From contig JAGXRD010000080.1 of NCBI GenBank assembly GCA_018336035.1, forward strand, positions 24,284-88,283: a DNA stretch of 64,000 nucleotides. The letters run 5' to 3'. The DNA comes from Alphaproteobacteria bacterium. Its GTDB lineage: Bacteria; Pseudomonadota; Alphaproteobacteria; Ferrovibrionales; Ferrovibrionaceae. Under the pieces are notes generated by a model. That model saw only the letters and a list, made by a program, of their open reading frames with translations, was not told the origin of the DNA and ran no database searches. The position numbers and the translations under genes were made by a program. Each line of letters opens with the position of its first letter. Positions within the stretch are counted from its first letter, which is position 1. Positions 1 through 8,177 of the stretch are shown here, piece after piece.

Positions 1-612
1 GTCTATCTCGACGATATCCAGCATCTGCTGGCCGTGACGCATATCCGTCGCGTGATCGTGGTCGGCACGTCGCTCGGCGGCATTATCGCCATGGGACTCG
101 GCACGGCCATTCCCACCATGCTGGCCGGCGTGATCCTGAACGACATCGGCCCTGATGTGAAAGAAGACGGCCGCCAGCGCATCGCCGGCTATGTCGGCCA
201 GGCCGTGCAGGTCCCCGACTGGGATGCGGCCATCGCCCATCTGCGCAAAGGATATGGCGCGGCCTTCCCTGTACTGGACGATGCCGGCTGGCGACGCCTT
301 GCCCGCGGCACCTTCACCGAGGCCGGCAAAGGCCTCGCGCTGGCCTATGACCTGAACATCTCGGTCGCATTGCGCGAGCAGGCCAAACACCCCCTGCCCG
401 ACCTCTGGCCCTTCTTCCGCAGCCTGCGTCCCCTGCCGGTGCTGGCGCTGCGCGGCGCACTCTCGGATATCCTGACCGCCGATACCTTCATTCGCATGAA
501 GCGCGAGCATGCCGGCATGATTGCCGTGACCGTGCCGGATGTGGGCCACGTTCCGATGCTGGATGAGCCGGCGGCGGAAACCGCCATCGATGCTTTCCTG
601 GCAGACCTGTAA
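1..612 (+). CDS. alpha/beta hydrolase, 5' end missing
   Basis: The frame is open from the first base, so the N-terminus lies outside the window; about 203 residues remain. The nucleophile elbow GTSLGG is near visible residue 24, with its Ser as the likely catalytic nucleophile. A Asp follows in LRGALSDIL, and a His in VGHVPMLDEP near the C-terminus, giving the Ser-Asp-His order of an alpha/beta-hydrolase. The cap region between elbow and Asp is alpha-helical and typical of small-molecule esterases. The substrate cannot be read from the sequence. It sits 52 bases before a dehydratase gene on the same strand and may be co-transcribed with it. I do not call it PcaD (enol-lactonase) despite the nearby thiolase, because nothing specific supports that. 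Confidence 0.85.
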   Translation, partial: VYLDDIQHLLAVTHIRRVIVVGTSLGGIIAMGLGTAIPTMLAGVILNDIGPDVKEDGRQRIAGYVGQAVQVPDWDAAIAHLRKGYGAAFPVLDDAGWRRLARGTFTEAGKGLALAYDLNISVALREQAKHPLPDLWPFFRSLRPLPVLALRGALSDILTADTFIRMKREHAGMIAVTVPDVGHVPMLDEPAAETAIDAFLADL

Positions 613-664
613 CGCTGCCGCCTGCATGCTATAGTTCCGGCTTCCGTCCAACAGCGAGCCGATC

Positions 665-1672
665 ATGAACGCGCCTGCAAAATTGCCTCCCCTGCCCACC
701 GTCAGCGATGTCGAGGATGCCGCCCGCCAGCTGCGCGGCGTTGCTGTCCGCACACCGCTGCTGGAAAGCCAGTTCCTCAACGAGCGCCTCGGCGGCCGCC
801 TGCTGATCAAGGCCGAACCGCTGCAGGTCAGCGGCTCGTTCAAGTTCCGCGGCGCCTATAACCGCATCAGCCGGCTGAATGCCGAAGAGCGCAAGCGCGG
901 CATCGTCGCCTTCTCGTCCGGCAATCATGCACAGGCCTGCGCCTGGGCCTCCAAGATCACCAACACGCCGGCCGTGATCGTGATGCCGAGCGATGCGCCG
1001 AAGATCAAGATCAGCAACACGCGCGCTTACGGTGCTGAGGTAGTGCTGTATGATCGCCACAACGAAGATCGTGAAGCCATCGGCCGGCGCTATTCTGATG
1101 AGCGCGGCATGACGCTCGTGCCGCCATTCAACGATCCCTATATCATCAGCGGCCAGGGCACGATCGGCCTGGAGATCGCCGCGCAATGCGCCGAGCGCGA
1201 TATCAAGCCCGATGCCGTGCTGGCGCCGGCCTCCGGTGGTGGCCTGATCTCTGGCATCTCGCTGGCGATCAAGGACAGGCTACCGGGCACTGATGTGTAT
1301 TGCGCGGAACCCGACCAGTTCGACGATATCGATTTGTCGCTCAAGGCCGGCAAGATCGTCGACCATGCCGGCAAGGGACAAACCTTCTGCGACGCGCTGA
1401 TGGCGCCGCATCCGGGTGACATCACCTTCGGCGTGATGAGCCGCAACCTGAAGGGTGCGGTTTCCGCAACGGATGCCGAAGTCGAGACCGCCATGGCCAC
1501 CGCATTCAACTATTTCAAACTGGTGGTCGAACCCGGTGGCGCAGCAGCTCTGGCGTCTGTGCTGAACGGCAAGGTCCCGTGCGCTAACCGCACGGTGGTT
1601 GTGGTCTGTTCGGGGGGAAATGTTGACTCCTCGCTTTACTCCGCCATCATCGCCCGCACGCCGCCGGTGTAA
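665..1672 (+). CDS. PLP-dependent threonine/serine dehydratase
   Basis: This 335-residue fold-type II PLP enzyme deaminates threonine or serine to the 2-oxo acid and ammonia. The PLP lysine is in SGSFKFRGAYN (about residue 61), the phosphate-binding glycine loop is ASGGGLISG (about residue 190), and a second cofactor-contact motif SGGNVD lies near the C-terminus. There is no C-terminal ACT regulatory domain. The length therefore fits catabolic or serine-racemase-like dehydratases rather than long allosteric IlvA. The ATG at 665 has only a weak ribosome site but aligns with family N-termini. The flanking alpha/beta hydrolase and thiolase suggest a catabolic setting, which is inference. Exact substrate preference is open. 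Confidence 0.88.
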   Translation: MNAPAKLPPLPTVSDVEDAARQLRGVAVRTPLLESQFLNERLGGRLLIKAEPLQVSGSFKFRGAYNRISRLNAEERKRGIVAFSSGNHAQACAWASKITNTPAVIVMPSDAPKIKISNTRAYGAEVVLYDRHNEDREAIGRRYSDERGMTLVPPFNDPYIISGQGTIGLEIAAQCAERDIKPDAVLAPASGGGLISGISLAIKDRLPGTDVYCAEPDQFDDIDLSLKAGKIVDHAGKGQTFCDALMAPHPGDITFGVMSRNLKGAVSATDAEVETAMATAFNYFKLVVEPGGAAALASVLNGKVPCANRTVVVVCSGGNVDSSLYSAIIARTPPV

Positions 1673-1722
1673 CTCCCGTCGGCGTTACTTCAACTCGGCC
1701 GAAAGACCCTAGGGAGAGACAT

Positions 1723-2925
1723 ATGACCGAGGCATTCATCTGTGACGCTATTCGTACGCCGGTTGGCCGCTATGGCGGTTCGCTGTCCAGCGTGCGCGCC
1801 GACGATCTCGGCGCGGTGCCGATCAAGGCGCTGATGCAGCGCAATCCTGCCGTCGACTGGGAAGCCGTCGACGACGTCATTTTCGGCTGCGCCAATCAGG
1901 CCGGCGAAGACAACCGCAATGTCGCTCGCATGTCGCTGCTGCTGGCTGGTCTACCCGAGAAGGTATCGGGCGCGACCGTGAACCGCCTCTGTGGTTCGGG
2001 CCTGGAAGCTACCGGCGCTGGCGCGCGCGGCATCAAGACCGGCGAGTTCGACCTCGTGATCACCGGCGGTGTGGAAAGCATGAGCCGCGCGCCTTTCGTG
2101 ATGGGCAAGGCGGAAAGTGCTTTCTCGCGGACCGCCGAAATCTACGACACCACCATTGGCTGGCGCTTCGTCAACAAGCTGATGAAGCAGAAGTATGGCG
2201 TCGACTCCATGCCGGAGACGGCCGAGAATGTCGCAGAGCAGTATCAGATCAGCCGCGCCGACCAGGATGCCTTCGCACTGCGCAGCCAGCAGCGCGCGCT
2301 GAATGCGATCAAGCTCGGCCTGTTCGAAGCCGAGATCACGTCCGTCACCATCCCGAGCCGCAAGGGCGATCCAGTGGTGGTCGACCGCGACGAGCATCCG
2401 CGCGAAACCTCGCTGGAAGCGCTGGCCAAGCTGCCAACGCCGTTCCGCCAGGGTGGCACGGTCACCGCCGGCAATGCCTCGGGTGTGAATGACGGCGCTG
2501 CCGCGCTGATCCTCGCCTCCGAAGCCGCCGCCAGGAAGCATGGCCTGACGCCGCGTGGTCGTGTCATTGCCACCGCCACGGCTGGCGTTGCACCGCGCGT
2601 GATGGGTATCGGTCCGGTGCCGGCCACCGAGAAGGTGCTGGCCAAGGCTGGGCTCTCCATTCGCGACATGGATGTGATCGAATTGAACGAGGCTTTCGCC
2701 GCCCAGGGTCTTGCTGTGCTGCGCCAGCTCAACGTGCCGGACGACGCCACCTACGTGAACCCGAATGGCGGCGCCATCGCCATCGGTCATCCGCTTGGCA
2801 TGAGCGGCGCCCGCCTCGTCACCACCGCGCTGAACCAGCTCGAACGTACCGGCGGCCGTTACGCGCTCTGCACGATGTGCATCGGCGTCGGCCAGGGCAT
2901 CGCCATGGTGATCGAACGCGTCTGA
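1723..2925 (+). CDS. pcaF: 3-oxoadipyl-CoA / acetyl-CoA C-acyltransferase (thiolase)
   Basis: This 400-residue thiolase cleaves a 3-oxoacyl-CoA with CoA. The acylated cysteine is in NRLCGSGLEA (about residue 90), the His in GHPLGMSGARL and the second Cys in CTMCIGVGQG near the C-terminus, so all three catalytic elements are present. The opening TEAFICDAIRTPVGRYGGSL and the overall 400-residue length resemble PcaF/PaaJ 3-oxoadipyl-CoA thiolases, the last step of the beta-ketoadipate pathway. A general degradative thiolase is the alternative, since no other pca or paa gene is in the window. The ATG follows a purine-rich AGGGAGAG ribosome site. A strong terminator lies 18 bases after the stop. 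Confidence 0.85.
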   Translation: MTEAFICDAIRTPVGRYGGSLSSVRADDLGAVPIKALMQRNPAVDWEAVDDVIFGCANQAGEDNRNVARMSLLLAGLPEKVSGATVNRLCGSGLEATGAGARGIKTGEFDLVITGGVESMSRAPFVMGKAESAFSRTAEIYDTTIGWRFVNKLMKQKYGVDSMPETAENVAEQYQISRADQDAFALRSQQRALNAIKLGLFEAEITSVTIPSRKGDPVVVDRDEHPRETSLEALAKLPTPFRQGGTVTAGNASGVNDGAAALILASEAAARKHGLTPRGRVIATATAGVAPRVMGIGPVPATEKVLAKAGLSIRDMDVIELNEAFAAQGLAVLRQLNVPDDATYVNPNGGAIAIGHPLGMSGARLVTTALNQLERTGGRYALCTMCIGVGQGIAMVIERV

Positions 2926-2943
2926 CGCCATCGCATCCAAATG

Positions 2944-2971
2944 AAAAGGGCCGCTCAAAAGCGGCCCTTTT
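2944..2971. terminator. bidirectional intrinsic terminator
   Basis: A perfect 12-bp stem (AAAAGGGCCGCT paired with AGCGGCCCTTTT) closes a four-base CAAA loop. It is followed on the plus strand by further T residues and on the minus strand by the A/T of the stem. It lies between the convergent thiolase (+) and chemoreceptor (-) genes and can end both transcripts. Confidence 0.9.
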
Positions 2972-2980
2972 TTTATTGGC

Positions 2981-4909
2981 TCAGGTTGTCTTGTAGCCGA
3001 TGCGGAAGCCACCCCAGTGGCGGCCCTGCACGGTGATCGGCGCCGACATGTCCTTCATCAGGATGAAGACGCCGCCGCCCATGTCGCGGCGATAGCATTG
3101 CAGCAGATACGGTTTGACGTTCCGGCCGCAGGCCAGGCCGACCGGATCGTTGAACAGGCGGCGGTTGCGCGAATTGGCCGTGTTCCAGACCGGATCGCTG
3201 CCCTGCGGCTGGCAGTATTTCAGGTTATGGGTCGGAATCAGGCCGTTGCGGTCGATGGCAACGCAGAAGGCGATGTTGGGATTGGACCCCAGCAGCGGCT
3301 CCTGCACCTTGGGCAGGAACTCGTCAGTGAACTTGACGTAGCGCGTCATATACTGCTGCGGATTGGTGCCCTTGATCGGCGCGTAGTTTTCGTCGAACAG
3401 GTCTTCCAGGCTGAGCTGACCGCGCCGCACGGCATCTTCGAAACCTTCGCTGATCCGCGCCGCGGCATCCTTGGCGGCAATCAGGAAGGGCCGGTCTTCC
3501 GTGGTGGTGACGAAGGCGATCTGGGTCGCAAGATTGGCGACCTGCTGGTCAATATCCTGGATCGCCTTGCCGGTGCGCTGCACGACCGACAAATAGCCGC
3601 GCGTGGCGGCGTTGATCTCGCTGATCGAGCCGGTAACGGCATTGACGCGACCGGACTGGTCGGTGCTGGCCTGCTCGATTTCGTCAAGCTGCTGGCCCAT
3701 CGAGTCAATCGCCTCGACGATACCGTTCAGCACCTTGCCGGTTTCGCTCACCAGCGTCACACCGGATTTCACCTTGTCGTCCGACTGCTTGATGATCGCG
3801 CCGATATCCTTGGAGGCATTGGCCGAACGCTGCGCCAGCGCGCGCACTTCCTGCGCCACGACGGCGAAGCCCTTGCCGGCCTCGCCCGCACGCGCGGCCT
3901 CCACGCTCGCATTCAGCGCCAGCAGGTTGGTCTGGAAGGCGATCTCGTTGATCAGCGAGGTGATCTCTGAGATGCGCTGCGACATCTCGGCCATCTCATT
4001 CATCGCATCGACCGAGCGGCGCACCACCGTCACGCCATTCTGCGCCGCGGCGCGGGCCTGCTCGGCGCGCTGGCTGGCACGCTTGGCCGCGGCTTCGTTG
4101 GCGCGAGCAGCTTCGCTGAGCGAGGCCGCATCGGCCGCCGTGCGGTCGAGGCTGTCGGACTGTGCTTCGGCGCTTTCCGCCAGGCCTTTCGCTTCGCGAT
4201 TGAGTTCGACCGAGGCGCTGGAGATCGAGTTCGCTGCCTGTACGATGGTCCCGATCACGCCGCCAAGACGTTCTGCCGCCTGGATCGCGCCATCACGGAT
4301 CACGGCGAAATCGCCGCCATAGCTGTTATCGACGCCGGTCGAAAGGTCGCCTTCCGCCATGCGCGCGAACAGCGCCTTGAGGTCGCCCACAACACCATCG
4401 AGCGTTTCTGCCATTTGGTTGAAGCGCTCGGCCAGGTCATGCGCCTGCGCCTCGCCCTCATGCGCGGCAACGCGCCGGCTCAGCACGCCACTGTCGATAT
4501 CGCCGCAGAGTGCCGCAATCTCGCTGATGACGGCGCTATCGGATTTCTGCAGATGATCCAGTTCGGCCTGCAGTTCGGCCACCTGGCGTTCCAGGGATTC
4601 ACGGCGGGTGGTTTCGTCGTACCAGCGACGCGCCATGACCTGAAGCGGTTCGCGCAGATCTGTGGGCGCATTGCCCACCTGCCCGACGCCTGCCGGCCAG
4701 TTGCGCAGCATCTCGGCCACGGCCGATCCACCGCTCCCCAACGACAGAATCATCGCACAGCCAATGACAACGGCGATCAGGCTCACGATCAGCGGCAGCA
4801 TCATGCCGCCGGTGGTTTGACTCGCACCCCAGACCCAACCGCCCGCAATAACGATCAGACTGCCAATTGCCACACCAACGCGCAGTCCCGTGGGCAGACT
4901 AGACAACAT
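2981..4909 (-). CDS. methyl-accepting chemotaxis protein with C-terminal sensor domain
   Basis: The protein has about 642 residues from the ATG at 4909, chosen because AGGAG precedes it by 6 bases; an upstream in-frame ATG at 4948 lacks such a site. Two hydrophobic segments (about residues 10-27 and 36-55) are joined by a loop of under ten residues, so there is no periplasmic sensor. A HAMP-like stretch and the long coiled-coil signalling domain follow, with the conserved hairpin tip [20 protein letters not shown]. The last 150 residues form a separate soluble domain ending in APITVQGRHWGGFRIGYK, a C-terminal sensory module I recall from other proteobacterial receptors. It carries several Cys (CQPQG, ACGRN, LQCYRR). 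Ligand unknown; sensing is probably cytoplasmic. Confidence 0.9.
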   Translation of the reverse strand: MLSSLPTGLRVGVAIGSLIVIAGGWVWGASQTTGGMMLPLIVSLIAVVIGCAMILSLGSGGSAVAEMLRNWPAGVGQVGNAPTDLREPLQVMARRWYDETTRRESLERQVAELQAELDHLQKSDSAVISEIAALCGDIDSGVLSRRVAAHEGEAQAHDLAERFNQMAETLDGVVGDLKALFARMAEGDLSTGVDNSYGGDFAVIRDGAIQAAERLGGVIGTIVQAANSISSASVELNREAKGLAESAEAQSDSLDRTAADAASLSEAARANEAAAKRASQRAEQARAAAQNGVTVVRRSVDAMNEMAEMSQRISEITSLINEIAFQTNLLALNASVEAARAGEAGKGFAVVAQEVRALAQRSANASKDIGAIIKQSDDKVKSGVTLVSETGKVLNGIVEAIDSMGQQLDEIEQASTDQSGRVNAVTGSISEINAATRGYLSVVQRTGKAIQDIDQQVANLATQIAFVTTTEDRPFLIAAKDAAARISEGFEDAVRRGQLSLEDLFDENYAPIKGTNPQQYMTRYVKFTDEFLPKVQEPLLGSNPNIAFCVAIDRNGLIPTHNLKYCQPQGSDPVWNTANSRNRRLFNDPVGLACGRNVKPYLLQCYRRDMGGGVFILMKDMSAPITVQGRHWGGFRIGYKTT

Positions 4910-4975
4910 GCTCAACTCCTCCCGCGTCGGACTGTATTCCGGATCCAAAGTTCCTATTCGATCCGGACGTCCGCT

Positions 4976-4995
4976 CTGTCCTGTTTTTATGACAG
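4976..4995. promoter_or_regulatory. small inverted repeat in phoX / chemoreceptor intergenic region
   Basis: CTGTC at 4976-4980 and GACAG at 4991-4995 form an inverted repeat with ten bases between them, in the 286-base divergent spacer between the chemoreceptor and the PhoX-type phosphatase. Read on the minus strand, the right half is CTGTCAT, which equals one half of the known PHO-box direct repeat, but I do not see the second correctly spaced half. A phosphate-control role is therefore only a possibility. Confidence 0.25.
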
Positions 4996-5195
4996 TGTAG
5001 CGTAATGAATACCCGGTTGGGCAGAATAAGCCGGCCGTCTAAGCCCTTGGTCCCATCCGACTTTAGTCGAAAATATATACCTTCCTCGCCGCCCGGTTGC
5101 GGATAAGTTTCATCCTCCCGTCACATGGACGCGCTACCCATCATGCTCCCCAGCGCCGCCGAGTCCGGCGGCTTTCAGACTGCCCAGGAGCCCCT

Positions 5196-7217
5196 ATGAC
5201 CAGCCCCGCCGCCCCGGTATCCCTCAGCCGCAGTGAGGCCTATGAAGAGTCGCAGAATGTCGGCGTGAATCCGAGCGAGAACGTCGCCATCGCCGAGGTC
5301 ATCAGCCGCCGTTACGGCCGGCGCGATGTGCTCAAGGGCCTGCTGGCTGGCACGGCTGTCGCAGGCCTCGGCGGCACCGGCCTCTTCACCATTTTGCCGG
5401 CTGGCGATGCGCAGGCACAAACCGCATCGCGCTTCACCTTCACCGAAATCAGCCATGGCGCGGATCGCACGCACCATGTCGCACCCGGCTATGACGCCGA
5501 TATCCTGATTCGCTGGGGCGATGCGGTGCTGGCGGATGCGCCGGCCTTCGACCCTCAGCGTCAGACCGCCACCGCGCAGCTCAAGCAGTTTGGCTACAAC
5601 AACGACTTCATCGGCTATCTGCCGCTGCCGCTCGGCAGCCAGAGCGCGGATCGCGGCCTGCTTTTCATTAACCATGAATACACAAGCGAAGAAGTGATGT
5701 TCCCCGGCATCGGCCGGCAGGAAGCCAAGGACAAGTTGTTCAAGGATATGACGCGCCCTCTGGTCGAGATCGAGATGGCGGCACATGGCGCCAGCGTCAT
5801 CGAGGTTCAGAAAGGCGCCGAGGGCAAATGGGCCGTCGTCAACGGCAGCCGCTATGCGCGCCGGATCGATGCCGGCACCACCCCGATGGAACTGACCGGC
5901 CCTGCGGCCGGCCATCCTCGCATGCGTACCAAGGCCGACCCGACTGGCAGACGCGTGATCGGCATGCTCAACAACTGCGCCGGCGGCGTGACCCCCTGGG
6001 GCACGGTGCTGACCGCCGAAGAAAACTTCCATGGCTACTTCTGGGGCAAGCTGGATGCCGGCCATCCGGAAGAGCGTAATCACAAGCGCTATGAAGTGCC
6101 GGGCAACTGGTACAACTGGGGCCAGCATTTCGAGCGGTTCGATATCGTCAAGGAACCGAACGAGGCCAATCGCTTCGGCTGGCTGGTCGAAATCGACCCT
6201 TACGATCCGCAATCCGTGCCGAAGAAGCGCACCGCGCTCGGGCGCTGCAAACATGAAGGCGCTGCGGTTGTTGTGAATGGCGATGGCCGGGTGGTGCTTT
6301 ATTCCGGTGACGATGAACGGTTTGAATATGTCTACCGCTTCGTCTCCGCCGGCCGCTACAACGCCAGCGACCGCCGTGCAAATTCCAGCCTGCTTGATGA
6401 AGGCACGCTGTCGGTGGCGAAGTACAATGCCGATGGTTCGGTGGACTGGCTGCCGCTGGTCTTCGGCCTGGGCCCGCTCACGGCTGCCAACGGCTTCAAC
6501 AGCCAGGCCGATGTGCTGATCGAAACACGTCGCGCCGCAGACCTGCTCGGCGCCACCAAGATGGACCGGCCGGAAGATATCGAAGCCAATCCGGCCACCG
6601 GCAAGGTCTATGTCATGCTGACCAACAACACCCGCCGCAAGGCCGATCAGCTCGACGCGACCAACACCCGCGCCGCCAACGAATGGGGCCAGGTGATCGA
6701 GATGATCCCGCCTGGCGGCGACCATGCGGCGCCCAAGGCCAGCTGGACCCTGCTGGTGCAGGGCGGTAATCCGGCCGACGCCAAAACTGGAGCGAAATTC
6801 CATCCCTCCACCAGCAAGAACGGCTGGTTCTCCTGCCCCGACAATGCCGCCGTCGACCCGCAGGGCCGGCTGTGGATCACCACCGATCAGGGCGAGGCCT
6901 GGCAGAAGGCCAGCGGCACTGCGGACGGTGTCTGGGCGCTGGAAACCGAGGGTCCCAATCGCGGCCTCGGCAAGATGTTCTTCCGCGTGCCAGTCGGCGC
7001 CGAAATGTGCGGCCCGTGTTTCACCCCAGATGGGCGAACCCTGTTTGTGGCCGTGCAGCACCCCGCCACCGACGGTGGCGAAGGCTTCACCCAGAGTGGC
7101 AAGGGCTCGACCTACGAGGATCCGGCCACGCGCTGGCCGGATTTCCAGCCGGCCATGCCGCCGCGGCCTTCGGTCGTCGTGATCACCAAGCGGGATGGCG
7201 GCATCATCGGCAGCTGA
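5196..7217 (+). CDS. phoX: PhoX family alkaline phosphatase, Tat-exported
   Basis: The protein has about 673 residues from the ATG at 5196, preceded by AGGAG; the frame runs further upstream but only from a TTG without support. A twin-arginine signal, GRRDVLKGLLAG (Arg42-Arg43), is followed by a hydrophobic stretch and an AQA cleavage-like site near residue 74, so export is folded and Sec-independent. The body belongs to the PhoX/DUF839 family: calcium/iron-dependent phosphatases that release phosphate from phosphoesters in the periplasm. Typical segments are LLFINHEYTSEEVMFPG, NNCAGGVTPWGTVLTAEEN, RPEDIEANPATGKVYVMLTNN and CPDNAAVDPQGRLWITTDQG. Length matches the family. Likely induced by phosphate limitation as elsewhere, but no full PHO box is seen. 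Confidence 0.9.
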   Translation: MTSPAAPVSLSRSEAYEESQNVGVNPSENVAIAEVISRRYGRRDVLKGLLAGTAVAGLGGTGLFTILPAGDAQAQTASRFTFTEISHGADRTHHVAPGYDADILIRWGDAVLADAPAFDPQRQTATAQLKQFGYNNDFIGYLPLPLGSQSADRGLLFINHEYTSEEVMFPGIGRQEAKDKLFKDMTRPLVEIEMAAHGASVIEVQKGAEGKWAVVNGSRYARRIDAGTTPMELTGPAAGHPRMRTKADPTGRRVIGMLNNCAGGVTPWGTVLTAEENFHGYFWGKLDAGHPEERNHKRYEVPGNWYNWGQHFERFDIVKEPNEANRFGWLVEIDPYDPQSVPKKRTALGRCKHEGAAVVVNGDGRVVLYSGDDERFEYVYRFVSAGRYNASDRRANSSLLDEGTLSVAKYNADGSVDWLPLVFGLGPLTAANGFNSQADVLIETRRAADLLGATKMDRPEDIEANPATGKVYVMLTNNTRRKADQLDATNTRAANEWGQVIEMIPPGGDHAAPKASWTLLVQGGNPADAKTGAKFHPSTSKNGWFSCPDNAAVDPQGRLWITTDQGEAWQKASGTADGVWALETEGPNRGLGKMFFRVPVGAEMCGPCFTPDGRTLFVAVQHPATDGGEGFTQSGKGSTYEDPATRWPDFQPAMPPRPSVVVITKRDGGIIGS

Positions 7218-7230
7218 CGCATTTCTGGCA

Positions 7231-7359
7231 CAGCCCGGGCTTACCGCTTTGTAACCCGGGCTGATGCTATACAGTCCCTGCCCCGGCCGATATAACCCGG
7301 AATGCCCGCACGACGGGCATTTGGCCCGCTTCATTCATGTAAGAATGCTGGGGCATTCT
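7231..7359 (+). promoter_or_regulatory. multi-hairpin leader ahead of the HPt-like gene
   Basis: Three stem-loops fit in the 160-base spacer between phoX and the next gene: CAGCCCGGG (7231-7239) with CCCGGGCTG (7255-7263), AATGCCCG (7301-7308) with CGGGCATT (7314-7321), and AGAATGC (7342-7348) with GCATTCT (7353-7359). The first may end phoX transcription but has no T-run. The other two can rearrange, because GAATGCCC (7300-7307) is also perfectly complementary to GGGCATTC (7351-7358), close to the start codon at 7378. This is an attenuator-like or clustered-operator arrangement with unknown ligand. Confidence 0.4.
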
Positions 7360-7377
7360 GGCGGGGAACGGCTGGGC

Positions 7378-7881
7378 ATGGCCAAGGCCGAAAAAGCAAA
7401 ATTCATCAAGGCACCGCAAGAGCTGCGGCTGAAAGCCGTCAATTTCCACACTGGTGTCGATCTGATGCTCACCGATGAGGTGCGCGGCAAGATCGAAGCG
7501 GTCATTTCCGAGTCCGCCGACGTCTTCTCCAAGGATGTGCTCGACAAACTGCGCGAGATGCGCATGCAGGTGAAAGCAGCCGAAGACGATCCGCTGTCAC
7601 GCATTTTCATCCTGACCACGATTGCCGAACTGGCCTTCGACATCAAAGGCATGGGCGGTACCTTCGGCTATCCGCTGCTAAGTCACCTGGCCAAGTCGCT
7701 GAAGGATTTCATCGCCGAACTGGCTTTGCCCAACGAAGCCCAGCTGGAAGTCATCAGCATTCATGTCGATGCCATGTATGTCGTGCTGGCCCAGGGGGTG
7801 CGCGGCACCAGCGACAAGCTGCAGAAGGACCTGCTGGACAACCTCAGTATCGCCGTCAGCAAGGTCCGCGATCCGGTTTAA
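7378..7881 (+). CDS. HPt-like helical protein lacking the phospho-accepting His
   Basis: This protein of 167 residues starts from the ATG at 7378; a longer frame back to 7264 would translate through the hairpin leader and is less likely. It is predicted all-helical and soluble. The segment LAFDIKGMGGTFGYPLLSHL (residues 85-104) resembles the core of histidine phosphotransfer proteins, where the pattern AHDIKG-GG-FGYPL carries the phospho-accepting His. Here that position is Phe87. If the resemblance is right, the protein cannot accept phosphate and may act as a response-regulator-binding partner or decoy. Chemoreceptor genes lie on both sides in the wider region. Family assignment is from recall of the motif, so moderate confidence only. 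Confidence 0.6.
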   Translation: MAKAEKAKFIKAPQELRLKAVNFHTGVDLMLTDEVRGKIEAVISESADVFSKDVLDKLREMRMQVKAAEDDPLSRIFILTTIAELAFDIKGMGGTFGYPLLSHLAKSLKDFIAELALPNEAQLEVISIHVDAMYVVLAQGVRGTSDKLQKDLLDNLSIAVSKVRDPV

Positions 7882-7937
7882 TGCTGCGGCATTAACCATT
7901 TTCCGCCATACTTCGCTAACGTTTTGCCAGCAGTGTA

Positions 7938-8159
7938 ATGGCCATGAGCAGTTCCGACGCTGAAATCTACCGCACAGCCCGCGACCTGATCGCCGATTAC
8001 GGCGCCCGGGGTGCAGAGTCGCATGCGAACCGCCAGCTCACCGAGATGACGCTGGGCAGCAATTTCGTCGGCATGCTGGTCTGGCGCCGCATCCTGCGTG
8101 CGATCAAGGGCATGAACACCGCGAGCGCCAGCAGTTCTACTGCCTCGCGCCGCCGCTGA
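7938..8159 (+). CDS. small conserved alphaproteobacterial protein
   Basis: A 73-residue protein with the pattern YRTARDLIADYGARGAESHA at the N-terminal half and WRRILRAIKGM at the C-terminal half. I recognise this as similar to a family of short uncharacterised alphaproteobacterial proteins with the layout [YA].A..LI..YG..A...A...-W.RIL.AI. A Ser/Thr/Arg-rich tail ends it. No signal peptide or membrane segment. ATG at 7938 or, two codons later, 7944; neither has a strong ribosome site. It lies 56 bases after the HPt-like gene and converges on the pentapeptide-repeat gene. Function unknown. Confidence 0.6.
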   Translation: MAMSSSDAEIYRTARDLIADYGARGAESHANRQLTEMTLGSNFVGMLVWRRILRAIKGMNTASASSSTASRRR

Positions 8160-8177
8160 GCCCGAACTGAATTTTTC

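Noticed and set aside
7299..7309. GGAATGCCCGC shared by the HPt leader and the trpG start region (13434) as a common regulatory site
   Set aside because: The second copy includes the trpG ribosome site and lies between two start codons; no inverted partner there. Probably chance.
5175..7334. 719-codon frame antisense to phoX
   Set aside because: Mirror frame of a clear Tat-exported phosphatase; His/Arg/Ala-rich composition without motifs.
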